Source: Fimbriiglobus ruber
GTDB lineage: Bacteria; Planctomycetota; Planctomycetia; Gemmatales; Gemmataceae
Assembly: GCF_002197845.1 (NCBI RefSeq)
Contig: NZ_NIDE01000005.1
Location: forward strand, 186,001-250,000
Direction of reading: 5' to 3'
DNA: 64,000 nucleotides
Part shown: piece after piece, positions 7,037 to 17,422 of the stretch
Layout of the letters: every line of letters starts with the position of its first letter
Numbering within the stretch: position 1 is the first letter of the stretch
The notes under the pieces: model-generated
Seen by the model: the letters and a program-made list of their open reading frames with translations, nothing else
What the model was told of the DNA's origin: nothing
The model's database searches: none
Made by a program: the position numbers and the translations under genes

Positions 7037-9019
7037 ATGCCCGAGCCGACGATTTCGATCGTGACGCCCGTCTACAACGGCGCGTCGTTAATTCTTCGCG
7101 CCATCGAATCCCTTCACCGACAAACACATTCCGACTGGGAACTGCTCGCCGTCGACGACGCGTCGACCGACGCGAGTACCGCGTTGCTCGAAGAAGCAAC
7201 CGCAAGCGACGCCCGGATTCGGGTGTTCCGACACCGGCTCAACCGCGGCCAATCCGCCGCCCGAAATACGGCCCTCGACCACGCCCGCGGGGAATGGATC
7301 GCGTACCTCGACCCGAACGACGAGTTCTATCCCGATCACCTGGCCCGAGCCTGGGAGTGGCGGGACAAGGGTGACGTCCTCGTGTTCCGGTACGATCAGG
7401 TCATCGACGCGGCCGCCGGTCCGGGATTTGGGTCGGTCGTCCGGTACGACCCGGCGGCCCGGTATGACCGCATGTTTACGGAAACGATCGCGGCGCCGCT
7501 CGGAGTCGTTCACCGGCGAGCCCTGCTCGACCGCGTCGGGCGGTTCAACGAGGCGATGGGGCGTCACCCGGGCGAGCACGAAGAGGGCGACTTGTGGCGG
7601 CGGTTCGCCCGCGCGGGGGCCACGTTTACGTTCGTCCCGGCGGCAAGCGGGCGGTCTCACGCCCGCGGTGATAGCCCGTCCCAAACTCGCCCCGCCCGAC
7701 CCGATACTCCAGTCGTCACCGGATTGCCACCAGCCGTCAGTTACGAGGGCCGCGTCGAGTCCGCGCCGCGCGAATCGGCGGATGGTCTTCCGATTCCGGT
7801 GGGGCCGAACGTCGCTCTCGCACCCCCACAGGGGACTCGTCCGCGGGTACTGTTCGCGTCGTACCACTGTCACTTCGACCCTTCCAGTGGGGCCACCCTG
7901 AGTACCAGGGATTTGTTCCACCAATTGACCGCCCGCGGATGGGCGTGTGCGGTCGCAACCGGACCCCAACTCGACAATCCCAACGCCACCCCGATCGGGA
8001 CCGTCCTCGCCACACGACCGGGCTTGCGGCGGGTGGACGGCCGAACTGGGGATCTCTCGTTCGCGGTTTACGACGTGCCCGAAGACGGGTTCCCGGCCAC
8101 GGTCTTTGCCCCGGACCCGCCGGCCGCCCGCCGCCCGCCGGGACCGGACGAGGTCCGGGCGTTCCACGATGTCGTGTCCCGGGTGGCCGCCGACTTCCGG
8201 CCGGACGTCGTCCTCACCTACGGCGGCGACCCGGCCAGCACGGGGGTGGCGGCGATCGGGCGCCGGATCGGGGCGCGGGTGGCGTTCCGACTGCACAACT
8301 TCGCCTATTCGGACACACGCGCGTTCGCGGGGTGCGATGCGGTGATCGTCCCGTCGGAGTTTAGCCGGTCTTTTCATCGGTCGGCTTTGGGAATCGAGTG
8401 TGTCGTCCTCCCGTCCGTCGTCGACCCGAACCGGGTGGGCGCCGACCGACCGGGAGGTGGGAAGTACGTGACATTCGTGAACCCGGAACCGGCCAAGGGG
8501 GTGTTCTGGTTCGCGCGGATCGCCGAAGTTCTCGGGCGAACCCGGCCGGACATCCCGTTCCTGGTCGTCGAGGGGCGGGGCGGGTCGAACTGGCTGGACC
8601 AGTGCGGCATCGATTTAAACGGGGCGTCGATCCACTTGATGTCGAACACGTCGGACCCGCGGCGGTTCTACCGGGTGACGCGGGTGGCGCTAGTCCCGTC
8701 GGTCTGGCGGGAGTCGTTCGGGCGGGTGGCGGTGGAGGCAATGCTGAACGGGATTCCGGTGATCGCGAGCGACCGGGGCTCACTCCCTGAAATCGTCGGG
8801 ACCGGCCGGGCGTGTCTGGCGATCCCGGCTCACATCACGCCAGAGACCCGGGTTCCGCCCGCGGCGGCCGAAGTCGGCGAGTGGGTGTCCGCCATCGTCC
8901 GCTTGTGGGACGACCCGGCGGAGTACGTCCGGGTATCGGCGGCCGAGCGAACGTGGCATCCGGGTGTGGTCGTCCCGAAGTGGGAGAAGTTCTTGTCCGA
9001 GATTGCAGCCGACTTGTAA
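7037..9019 (+). CDS. Bifunctional GT2-GT4 glycosyltransferase fusion
   Basis: A 660-residue cytoplasmic protein made of two glycosyltransferase modules. Residues 1-210 are a GT-A/GT2 domain (ISIVTPVYNGASLILRAIES, then VDDASTD, then AYLDPNDEF at the position of the usual metal-binding DxD). A linker of about 60 residues follows. Residues about 270-650 are a GT-B/GT4 domain (RVLFASYHCHFDPSSGATLS at its start; SVWRESFGRVAVEAMLNGIP and SDRGSLPEI as the nucleotide-sugar site, with the E(x7)E motif). It probably adds two sugars to a polysaccharide or glycoconjugate. The ATG at 7037 was chosen because the GT2 strand begins four residues later. It stands alone, with no sugar-synthesis neighbours. Confidence 0.88.
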   Translation: MPEPTISIVTPVYNGASLILRAIESLHRQTHSDWELLAVDDASTDASTALLEEATASDARIRVFRHRLNRGQSAARNTALDHARGEWIAYLDPNDEFYPDHLARAWEWRDKGDVLVFRYDQVIDAAAGPGFGSVVRYDPAARYDRMFTETIAAPLGVVHRRALLDRVGRFNEAMGRHPGEHEEGDLWRRFARAGATFTFVPAASGRSHARGDSPSQTRPARPDTPVVTGLPPAVSYEGRVESAPRESADGLPIPVGPNVALAPPQGTRPRVLFASYHCHFDPSSGATLSTRDLFHQLTARGWACAVATGPQLDNPNATPIGTVLATRPGLRRVDGRTGDLSFAVYDVPEDGFPATVFAPDPPAARRPPGPDEVRAFHDVVSRVAADFRPDVVLTYGGDPASTGVAAIGRRIGARVAFRLHNFAYSDTRAFAGCDAVIVPSEFSRSFHRSALGIECVVLPSVVDPNRVGADRPGGGKYVTFVNPEPAKGVFWFARIAEVLGRTRPDIPFLVVEGRGGSNWLDQCGIDLNGASIHLMSNTSDPRRFYRVTRVALVPSVWRESFGRVAVEAMLNGIPVIASDRGSLPEIVGTGRACLAIPAHITPETRVPPAAAEVGEWVSAIVRLWDDPAEYVRVSAAERTWHPGVVVPKWEKFLSEIAADL

Positions 9020-11082
9020 TCAAAAGTACGTCAATGCGTTTTAGTTTTCGACAGTAAAACACGAAAAATTTCCAACACATCTTGTATTAGTGCGTTTTTC
9101 TTGACAGACTAATTCTCCTTGTCGCACAATCAATATCTTACCCGTCTTCTTCACAAGTATCGACCGTGAATAGCATCTACCGCATGTTTTTTCTTAAATC
9201 TGTGCGCACTACCAAGCATTTCTCTTTATCCCCCTCGCGCCGACCCGCCCCTGTGGGTTTGCGTGTGGAATCGTTGGAGCCGCGGGACCAGCCGAGCATC
9301 AGCGTGACGGTTGCGCCGCCCACGGGGCCCGTGTAAGTCGGGCAGCCCGCGACGTTCACGGCGTCCGCCACCGGCGGCGGCTCGTACATTTACCACTGGT
9401 CAGACAATAATTACGGACAGACAGATACCGTCTATTTTGACGGGCCTGAGACGTACACGGATAGTGTGACGGCCACTGACACTTCGGGTGGCGGATCGGC
9501 TACCGGCACCTCGCCACCGGTCACCGTGATCGCCCGCCCGCCCTTTACGGTTGCGGTCGCGGGGGCGACGGACGGCGCGGATGCGGGAATGCAAGTTAAG
9601 TACACTTCCACCCCGTCAGGCGGGACGGGGCCGTTCTCGTACCTGTGGGACGACAATACGACCGGCGCCACGGACTTCCGCACGTACAGTTCGCCCGGGA
9701 GTGTTCGGGCGTACGTGACGGTCACGGATTTGGGTTCGTCCGGGGGGTCGGGTGGTTCCAGCACGACGGCATCGAGCTACTCGAATTACGTGACCGTGAT
9801 CGGGAGCACGACGACGGCCGTCTCGGCCCCGACCGCGGTGTACGGGCAGGCGGTCACCCTGACGGCGACCGTGTCGCCCAACTCGCCAGCGACCGGGTCG
9901 CCGACCGGGTCGGTCACGTTCGAGGACGGGGGAGTAACCATCGGGTCGGGCACCCTCAGCGGCGGGACGGCCACGGCGTCGGTTACCCTGCCGGCCGGTA
10001 CCCACGCGATCACGGCCGTGTACGGCGGCGCGACGTACTGGAACGGGAGTTCGGGCAATACCTCGGAGACGATCACCCCGGCCCCGCTCACGATCGCGGC
10101 CACGAGCCAGACCCAGACCTACGGGTTCGGGGGTACCAGCGCCGCTCTGGGGACGACCGGATTCACCACCGCCGGCCTTCTCGGATCGGACAGCGTATCC
10201 GGGGTGACGCTGTCGACCAACGCCCCAACTAGCACGTCGGGCAACTACACGGCCGGGGCGTACACCCTCACGCCGTCGGCCGCGTCGGGATCGGGCCTGT
10301 CCAACTACACGATCACGTACACCACCGGTAGCCTCACGGTCGCCCGGAAGAGCGCGCCGATCACCGGCGTGTCGGCCGATGACAAGGTGTACGACGGGAC
10401 GACGGCGGCGACCCTGGACACCGACGATGCGAGCGTCTCGGGAGCCGTCTCGGGCGACGCTGTCGCCGTCGCCGGCGGGTCGGGCACGTTCGCCACGGCG
10501 AACGTCGGGACCGGGATCACCGTGACCGCGACGGGCTTCGGCCTGAGCGGGGCGGATGCAGCTAACTACACCCTCTCGGGTCAACCGAGCGGCCTGTCGG
10601 CCGACATCACCCCGGCCACGCTCGACATCACCGCCGACGACCAGGAGATAACCTACGGCGACGACGTGCCCGACCTGACGTACGAGGTAGACGGGTTGGT
10701 GGGTGACGACTCCGTGTCCGGGGCTCCGGCGACGACGGCCACGAGTACGAGTAATGCCGGCGACTACGCGATCACCCAGGGCACCCTGACCGCGAGCAGC
10801 AACTACACGCTCACCTTTACCGCCGGCACATTGACGATCGACACGGCCGAATTGGAGATCGTGGCGGACGACCAGGAGATGACCTACGGCGACCCGGTCC
10901 CCGGCCTGACCTACGAGGCGTATGGGTTGGTGAACGGGGACGCCGTGTCCGGGACGCCGACGACGACGGCCGCGAGTACGAGCAACGTGGGCGATTACTC
11001 GATCGACCAGGGCACCCTGACCGCGAGCAGCAACTACGACGTGGAATACATCCCGGGGACGCTCACCATTGATCCCGCGACC

Positions 11083-12628
11083 TGTTGAAACACATTAGAA
11101 ATGTCCGGCCTTAACTCGTTAGAAATGTCCTCCTTGTTCATGCCAAGGAGGACGTATGTCTACCGAGCTACAAGATTGGGGCATTCTAGCCATGAGTCAG
11201 CGCGAGCGTGACGTTTTGGCGATTCTGAAGGCGGTGGTATCGGGAGATCGGACGGTTACGGAAGCCGCTGGTTTGTTGAAGTTGAGCGCGCGTCAGGTCC
11301 GGCGACTGAAGGGCAAACTGAAGACCCAGGGTGACAGCGCCCTGGTGCATGGCCTTCGAGGTCAGCCGTCGAATCGCTGCCTGGAAGCCAAGCTGCGAAC
11401 GCAGGTGCTGGCGGCGTACCGCCAGCGTTACCGCGACTTCGGCCCCACCTTCGCGTGCGAGAAGTTGGCGGAAGAAGGGTTGAAGGTGGGCGTCGAAACG
11501 CTGCGTCGCTGGTTGCTGGCCGAGGGCTTGTGGGAACGCCAACGTCGCCGTGACCCGCATCGCAGTCGTCGGCCGCGACGGGCTTGTTTGGGCGAGTTGG
11601 TGCAGATGGACGCCTCGGTGCATGAGTGGCTGGAGGGTCGCGGCGAGACGATCGTTCTGATCACCATGATCGATGACGCCACCAGCCGCGTCGAAGCGAA
11701 GTTTTACCGGCATGGGAGCGTGGAATCGCACCTGGATTTGTTGGGGATCTGGCTGCGGAAATACGGCCGACCGCTGGCGGTTTACACGGATCGACACAGC
11801 ATCTTCGAGCCGCACGAGAAGGGACGTCCGCTCGCCGATCCCGACGCGCAAACGCAGTTTGGCCGAGCGCTCGGCGAACTGGCCATAGAGTTGATTCGGG
11901 CGCACAGTCCCCAGGCGAAGGGACGTGTCGAGCGTTCGTTTGGCACGGCTCAGGATCGGTGGGTCAAGGAACTGCGGTTGGCCAAGGTCACGACCTGCGA
12001 GGACGCCAACGCGTTGTTGGCGAAACTCCTTCCCGACCACAACAAGCGGTTCGCCAAGCCGGCGCGTCAGCCAAACGATGCCCATCGACCGTTGGGTCGA
12101 GATCACAAGCTGGCGTCGATCCTGTCGATTCAGAGCGAGCGGGTGGTGAGCAACGACTACGTGGTGCGTTTCGCGAATACGTTCTACCAATTGTTGCCGC
12201 CAGCGTACCCGGGAGAGCGTGGCGGCCGGGTGGTGATTGAGCAGAGACTGGATGGGACGCTGCACATTCGGTTCGGGAAGCGTCATTTGCCGTACCAGGA
12301 GATCACCGTGGGGGGCAGCCTTGGGGGCTCTGCCCCCAAACCCCCGGAGTTTAGCGCATCAGCGGCCGATGCCAGTGCGGAGACGACGGGACGGGAGCCG
12401 GTCAAGGACTCCCGTCCCGCGGGCATGCAGCCGACTGCCGGACGCTCGGGTCGCACTCCTGCGGAGCCCTATCCTTCCGGCGGCGAGGAGGTAGATAACC
12501 CGAAGCGATCGTACCGTCCAGCTCCAAATCATCCTTGGCGAAAACGTCTATGATGAGTGGAAATATGTCCCGGGGGGAGGACATTTCTATTGGGGCCAAA
12601 CCCCGGACATTTCTAATGGGGCGTGACA
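11083..12628 (+). mobile_element. ISNCY/IS1202-like insertion sequence with long target duplication
   Basis: An element of about 1,546 bp inserted in the MBG-protein gene. The 20-bp sequence CACCATTGATCCCGCGACCT occurs at both junctions (11064-11083 and 12627-12646). If the ends are TGT and ACA, the target duplication is 17 bp. Each end holds two copies of a TAGAAATGTCC motif: left at 11094-11106 and 11118-11130, right inverted at 12579-12591 and 12605-12617. These are probably the transposase binding sites. Long target duplications are a known trait of the IS1202 group. The single transposase gene looks intact, so the insertion appears recent. Confidence 0.85.
11156..12553 (+). CDS. DDE transposase of the ISNCY/IS1202-like element
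   Basis: A 465-residue transposase with a strong ribosome binding site (AAGGAGG, 4 bases before the ATG). Residues 15-125 hold two helix-turn-helix regions (TVTEAAGLLKLSARQVRRLK and GLKVGVETLRRWL). The integrase-type catalytic core follows, with likely acidic triad D152 (LVQMDASVHEW), D212 (AVYTDRHSIFE) and E259 (AKGRVERSFGT). The C-terminal ~80 residues are low-complexity, rich in Ser, Ala and Pro, and look like an extension. No frameshift or stop is present. Family assignment rests on the motif pattern and the long target duplication. Confidence 0.85.
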   Translation: MSTELQDWGILAMSQRERDVLAILKAVVSGDRTVTEAAGLLKLSARQVRRLKGKLKTQGDSALVHGLRGQPSNRCLEAKLRTQVLAAYRQRYRDFGPTFACEKLAEEGLKVGVETLRRWLLAEGLWERQRRRDPHRSRRPRRACLGELVQMDASVHEWLEGRGETIVLITMIDDATSRVEAKFYRHGSVESHLDLLGIWLRKYGRPLAVYTDRHSIFEPHEKGRPLADPDAQTQFGRALGELAIELIRAHSPQAKGRVERSFGTAQDRWVKELRLAKVTTCEDANALLAKLLPDHNKRFAKPARQPNDAHRPLGRDHKLASILSIQSERVVSNDYVVRFANTFYQLLPPAYPGERGGRVVIEQRLDGTLHIRFGKRHLPYQEITVGGSLGGSAPKPPEFSASAADASAETTGREPVKDSRPAGMQPTAGRSGRTPAEPYPSGGEEVDNPKRSYRPAPNHPWRKRL

Positions 12629-14759
12629 CCATTGATCCCGCGACCTTGACGGTCGCGGCCGACAATGGGACGATGGTGTACGGGGGTACGGTTCCGAACC
12701 TGGGCTACACGGCCACCGGGTACGTGAACGAGGACTCGTCGAGCGTCCTGTCCGGTTCGCTGTCGACCGGCGCGACCGCGACCAGTGGCGTCGGGTCGTA
12801 CTCGATTACCCAGGGCACGCTGGACGCGGGGTCGAATTACGCGATCGCGTTCACCCCGGGTACACTGACCGTGACCCCGGCCACACTTGAGATTATTGCG
12901 AGCGGTCAAACGGTGGTGTACGGCAGCACGATTCCTGATCTGGCCTATTCATCCAGTGGCTTGGTGAATGGGGATACCATTTCCGGAAGCCTGTCGACGT
13001 CCGCCACCAGCGCCAGCGGTGTGGGCACGTATCCGATCACACAAGGCAATCTTGATGCCGGTCCGAACTACACCGTCACGTACACCGCCGCAACGCTGGC
13101 AATCGATCCGGCCCCTCTCTCCGTCGCGGCGAACGACCAGAAAATGGTCCTCGGATCGCCCGTGCCGGCCCTCACGTTTACGGCCACCGGGTTCGTGAAC
13201 GGGGACACACTCGCCTCCCTCGGCGGTTCATTGTCGGCGGACGCCAGCACGGTCGGTACGCACGCGATCACCCTGGGTGATCTGTCGGAGCCCAACTACA
13301 CGATCACGTTCACTCCCGGGACACTGACCGTGTACGCCAAATTAACGGCGACCGTGTCTCCGGCCCTGGTAGCGGGATTACCGAACCAGATCTTCACCCT
13401 GACCGCCAGCGGGGCCGGCGGGGACGGGAACTACACGTACACATGGGACGACACGTCGACGACGGCTTCGGATGATGTGTCGTATCCAGCGGCCGGCGAT
13501 TACACGGTCGGAGTAACGGTAACTGATGGATTCGGACAATCGGCCCGGGCGACGGCGTCCGTCCACGTGACGGCCGACCCGAACTTGGCCGTCACGATCG
13601 GTCCGGCGGCCGGGTACACGTGGGTCAACCACGGCTTCCTGTTCACGGCCACGGCGACCGGCGGGGATGGGAGTTACACGTATGTGTGGGGGATGGAACG
13701 GGCGGGGCGACGGATACGGTGTCGTACCCGGCGGCCGGCGATTATACGGTCGGCGTAACGGTGACGGACGGGACCGGGCAGTCGACGTCGGCGGCCGCGA
13801 CGATTCACGTCGATCCGCTCCTGACGGTGAGTGTGGCCCCGACCCCGCCGACCGGGTGGCCGAACCAGACGATCACGTTCGCGGCGACGCCGAGCGGGGG
13901 CGACGGGACGTACACGTACTCGTGGCCGGACGGGACGAGCGGGGCGTCCGACGGGACATCGTTCACCCGGACCGGGTATCAGTCGGTGACGGTGCAGGTG
14001 ACGGACGGGCACGGGCAGACGGCGTCGGGAACAGGAACGGTGTATATCAATACCCCGCACGTGTCGATCTCGGGCGGCCAGGACGCGATCGCGGCCGGCC
14101 CCGGGAGTACGCAGAACGGGTACTTCGACATCCACCGGGACTCGACCGGGTGGGTACCCGCTGACGGTGGCGTACGGGTCGCCGTCCGGGACAGCCGTCC
14201 TGGGGACCGACTACGTGGGCCTGTCGGCCAACGGCGGGTCGGTGTCGTTCGGATTGTACGACACCGACGAGTGGGTGTACGTGGACCCGGGCGACCTGTC
14301 GACCAAGCCGGTGGACGGGAACACGACGGTGTCGTTGGGGTTAACAGGTAGTACGAGTTACGCCATTGATGGGTCGTCCGGAACAGTCAATGTTCTCGAC
14401 GACCGAGCCCAAGTGAACGGTCAGGCGTGGATGGACAACGACGGCGACGGGGTGGAAGACGCGGGCGATACCCCGGTCGTTGGGGACACGGTCCAGCTCC
14501 TCAACACATCGACGGGCGACGTGGTCGGGACCACCACGACGGACAGGAACGGCAATTACCAGTTCGTGTACGACACCTTGACGTCTGCCTCGCCGACATC
14601 GCCGATCTCCGTGCAGATCGTGTTCGGGAACCCGAACGCGGCGAGCGACATCTTCGTCGTCGGTGGTCCGAACAGTAATATCATTGATGTCATGAATGGT
14701 ATGACGGCCGCATTCACCCTCGTCGCGGGGGGAAAGGGAAAGAAAATGGGGGGATTACT

Positions 14760-15137
14760 GTGCCCCCGGGCTTGAAGGTGTCTTCGATTAAATACTTGGG
14801 CGAACAGACATTTTCTGCCGATCCCAGGCCCGGCCAACCTGCAATAAATACAAGCAAGGACTGGTCGGAAAATTTTACCCAGCCAGTAATATATGTACAG
14901 GGAAAAACCGTATCAATAAGAGCTGTATTTGTATCTAGTATGCAAGGCGCGAAGTTACCCCAAGAGTTGCCATATTACATCAAAGCCACATTGAATACAG
15001 GGCACCAAATCATTTCATTCTTACCAGTCGAAGCGACATACTTCAGTAGCACTGAAACGGGTGGGATCTCTCCCCTGCGCATGATCCAGCCGCTTTTTCA
15101 CCGCTTTCAACCGCAACGGGTTCCGGGTTGGCTTTGA
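14760..15137 (+). CDS. Hypothetical protein fragment in low-GC DNA
   Basis: An open frame of 125 residues starting at GTG, overlapping the end of the MBG-protein remnant by 16 bp in another frame. The translation (ITVPPGLKVSSIKYLGEQTF, then PVIYVQGKTVSIRAVFVSS) looks like a beta-rich protein and continues in frame upstream of the GTG to the G6 run at 14748-14753, so it may be a frameshifted extension of the gene before it, or of a different gene. Codon use and GC are lower than in the neighbours. The last ~20 residues run into sequence next to the ISKra4-type element and are probably not original. No function is assigned. Confidence 0.4.
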   Translation: MPPGLKVSSIKYLGEQTFSADPRPGQPAINTSKDWSENFTQPVIYVQGKTVSIRAVFVSSMQGAKLPQELPYYIKATLNTGHQIISFLPVEATYFSSTETGGISPLRMIQPLFHRFQPQRVPGWL

Positions 15138-15149
15138 CGACTTGAAAAC

Positions 15150-15210
15150 GTGTGGCGTCCTTGGTTCAACGAGCTGTTACCACACAGTTTCGCCGGCCAG
15201 GACGCCACAC
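15150..15210. repeat. 12-bp inverted repeat at the left side of the ISKra4-type element
   Basis: GTGTGGCGTCCT (15150-15161) is repeated inverted as AGGACGCCACAC (15199-15210), immediately before the transposase ATG at 15211. It may be a terminal or regulatory hairpin of the element. Confidence 0.55.
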
Positions 15211-16472
15211 ATGACGTACTCTCTGCACTTGCTCGCCGTCGCGGCTACCCTCGGGGTTCCCCGATCGGCCGGCTCCCACTCGCCCGACCTCGACGCCGAG
15301 GACGCACTCGCCCGGCGTGGGCGGCCCTGGTCCAACTCCTCCGCGACTTCGCCGCTGCCCCCGCCTCCCCCTCGGCGACGTTCGCCCTCGAGCAACAACT
15401 GCGGGAGCGGATGCGAGAACTCGGCCGCCTCGGGCTGGAATGGGCGTACAACCATGTCAAACCCCGGGAGGTCGAGGCATTGCCGTCCCACGTCGAGTTC
15501 GAGGCCACGCCGTACACCCGGCTCGGCCGCCCGACGCCGCAGGTCGTCGCCACTCTGTTCGGGAAGGTCCGGTTGTGGCGGGTCGGGTATCGCCCGACGC
15601 ACCGAACCGGTGAGCCGACCCTCTTCCCCGTGGCCGTGCAACTGGGCCTCGTGGCCGGGGCCACCCCGGCGGTCGCCGAGCGGGCTGCGTACGACTAGTC
15701 CGAGGCCGGGGCCACCCAGCGTCGGACCCGGCAGCGGTTGCGGGACGACCACGGCCTACGATGGGGGATCAAGACGTTGCGCGCGGTGGTCGCCCGGGTG
15801 GCCGACGGGATGGCCGCCGCCCGACACGACGTGCAGGTGCAGAACATTCTGCGCTTGCTGGAACAGGCGTGGGTCGGGACGGGCCCGCACAAGCCGGTCC
15901 TGAGCGTCGGCCGGGCCGGCATCTCGCTCGGCGTCCCGGTCCGCGGGGGCACCGTGTTCGAGGTGGCGACCGCGGGGACGGTGACCGTGATGGACCGCCG
16001 CGGGCGGCGGCTGGGGACGGTGTACCTGGCGCACACGCCCGAGTCCAAGCAGGGGACGATGAGTCGGAACCTGACCCGCCTGGTGACGGCCGTGTTGCAG
16101 GCGTGGGAGCGACCGCTGCCACGGTTGTGCTACGTGACCGATGCGGGGGACAACGAAGCGGCGTATTACGCCACCGTCCTGCGGCCAATGCGGCACCCGC
16201 GCACCGGGGACCGGCTCGACGGGGTGCGGGTGGTCGACTACTACCACGCGAGCGAGCGACTGTGGGCGATGGCCAGGGCGTTGTTCGGTCCGGGACGGCA
16301 GGCCCAGGCCTGGGTGCGTCGGATGCAAACGCTATTGAAACGGCCGAACGGCATCCGCCGGGTCCTCAACTCGGCGTCGGTGCATCGCAGCCGTCAGACG
16401 TTGCAGGGGAAGAGGCAAGTTGAGTTCGACAAGGCGTACCACTACCTGCGGAAGCGGACGCCGTTCCTGTAG
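15211..16472 (+). pseudogene. ISKra4-family transposase, frameshifted and truncated
   Basis: Remnant of an ISKra4-type transposase. The reading begins MTYSLHLLAVAATLG at 15211 and shifts by one missing base near 15316-15320 (DALAR then AWAALVQLLRDF). It reaches an in-frame TAG at 15696-15698, inside AERAAYD then SEAGATQRRT, and continues in the same frame to 16472. Recognisable core segments are VMDRRGRRLGTVYLAHTPES and CYVTDAGDNEAAYYATVL, and VRVVDYYHASERLWAMARAL. It ends at FDKAYHYLRKRTPFL, about 90-100 residues before the expected C-terminus, where GC drops sharply into an unrelated remnant. The element cannot encode an active enzyme. Confidence 0.8.
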
Positions 16473-16560
16473 TCGAAAAAGAGATTTTGAGCCAAATCAA
16501 TTTGGAATCCGTTTTGAGTTCTGCTGTTGATGAGACTATTGCCTTTACTATACCCCCTCT

Positions 16561-17117
16561 CAGGAAAAGGTCAGTTCCAGCTGGATGGATCAATTCGTCG
16601 AATTTGCCAAGTCAGCTCAGGATGAAGAGATGCGAATAATTTGGGGGCGGATACTTGCAGGTGAAGTACACCAGCCAAAATCATTCTCACGACGCACACT
16701 CACATTCGTAAATCAACTGAGTGCAGAAGAAGCTAATTTATTCACTCGACTCTGTTCCTTGCGTTGGGTAAGCGACCAGAAAGAAGACTGTTTTCTGCTA
16801 CGATTTGGTTAAAATTAGCTACGTGTCAAGATTTTGTGATTGACGATCTGGCAAAGCTTGGCTATATCGGTCTGTGTAATTTTAATGGTTCATTCACGCG
16901 TGCGTTTTCAAATGAAGACGATTTTTCCTTGGCTTATTTTGGACGCGAACACTCAATTCATCCCAAAAAACATACGGCACTCGGAATTACTCCAGTTCGC
17001 ACTACACCGATAGGAAGGGAACTAGCGAGAATTGCAGGTGGCAATGCAAACGAAGAATACCGCAAATCAATTGTTTCGGATTTTAGAAAGGCGGGCTGGA
17101 ACGTTGGGGAGCAATAG
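16561..17117 (+). pseudogene. DUF2806 domain protein remnant
   Basis: A low-GC remnant. Frame 1 gives SSSWMDQFVEFAKSAQDEEM and IIWGRILAGEVHQPKSFSRR, matching the conserved core of DUF2806 proteins. The frame then shifts by one base somewhere in 16765-16815 and continues as ATCQDFVIDDLAKLGYIGLC to a stop at 17117. The N-terminal half is missing at the junction with the ISKra4-type remnant. DUF2806 proteins have no known function. The AT-rich codon use, unlike the rest of the window, indicates acquired DNA. Confidence 0.65.
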
Positions 17118-17422
17118 CATCTATACAATGTATCGCTGAGTGCTGCGTCAAGATGACGATAATCAAGACTTCCATGCCAAACAGCTCCAGGGTTGTTTCC
17201 CAGGGCTGTGGCGTTGACCACCACCGACGCGAATTGGGTAACCAGATAACCAGGCAACCAACCAAGCAAACTGACGAAAAAGGCATCGGCAATTGTTTTG
17301 TTGTAAAAGGTGACGTGAATTCGCGTCGCTCTGACAGCCAAGAGCTCTACACAAATTGATTAACAGGCTGAATATGTTAAATAATGATGTTGTTGATTTA
17401 CGCGCCGCGTCAGTAATACTGA
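17118..17422. other. Low-GC spacer between DUF2806 remnant and IS5 element
   Basis: About 305 bp of AT-rich sequence with only short unconvincing open frames on both strands. It is probably decayed acquired DNA. Nothing else is recognisable. Confidence 0.5.

Larger units (their letters stand above)
9184..14775 (+). pseudogene. Large MBG/Calx-beta/SdrD-repeat surface protein, disrupted
   Basis: Remnant of one gene of about 4 kb for an extracellular repeat protein. The N-terminus has LRVESLEPRD, an LExLExR-like motif common near the start of large planctomycete surface proteins. Then come PKD/Ig-like segments, a run of MBG repeats (for example LDITADDQEITYGDDVPDLT), more PKD-like segments, a Calx-beta-like domain around 14050-14400, and an SdrD-type domain (AWMDNDGDGVEDAGDTPVVG). 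Four lesions are visible: an in-frame TAA at 9334-9336; an insertion sequence at about 11083-12628; a one-base loss at the G run 13688-13692; and a one-base gain near 14148-14154 that restores frame. Removing the insertion with one target copy (1,563 bp) rejoins the frame exactly. An alternative GTG start lies at 9166. Confidence 0.85.

Noticed and set aside
16958-17341. 127-residue minus-strand open frame in the low-GC spacer
   Set aside because: It overlaps the DUF2806 remnant in antisense and contains no recognisable domain or ribosome binding site.
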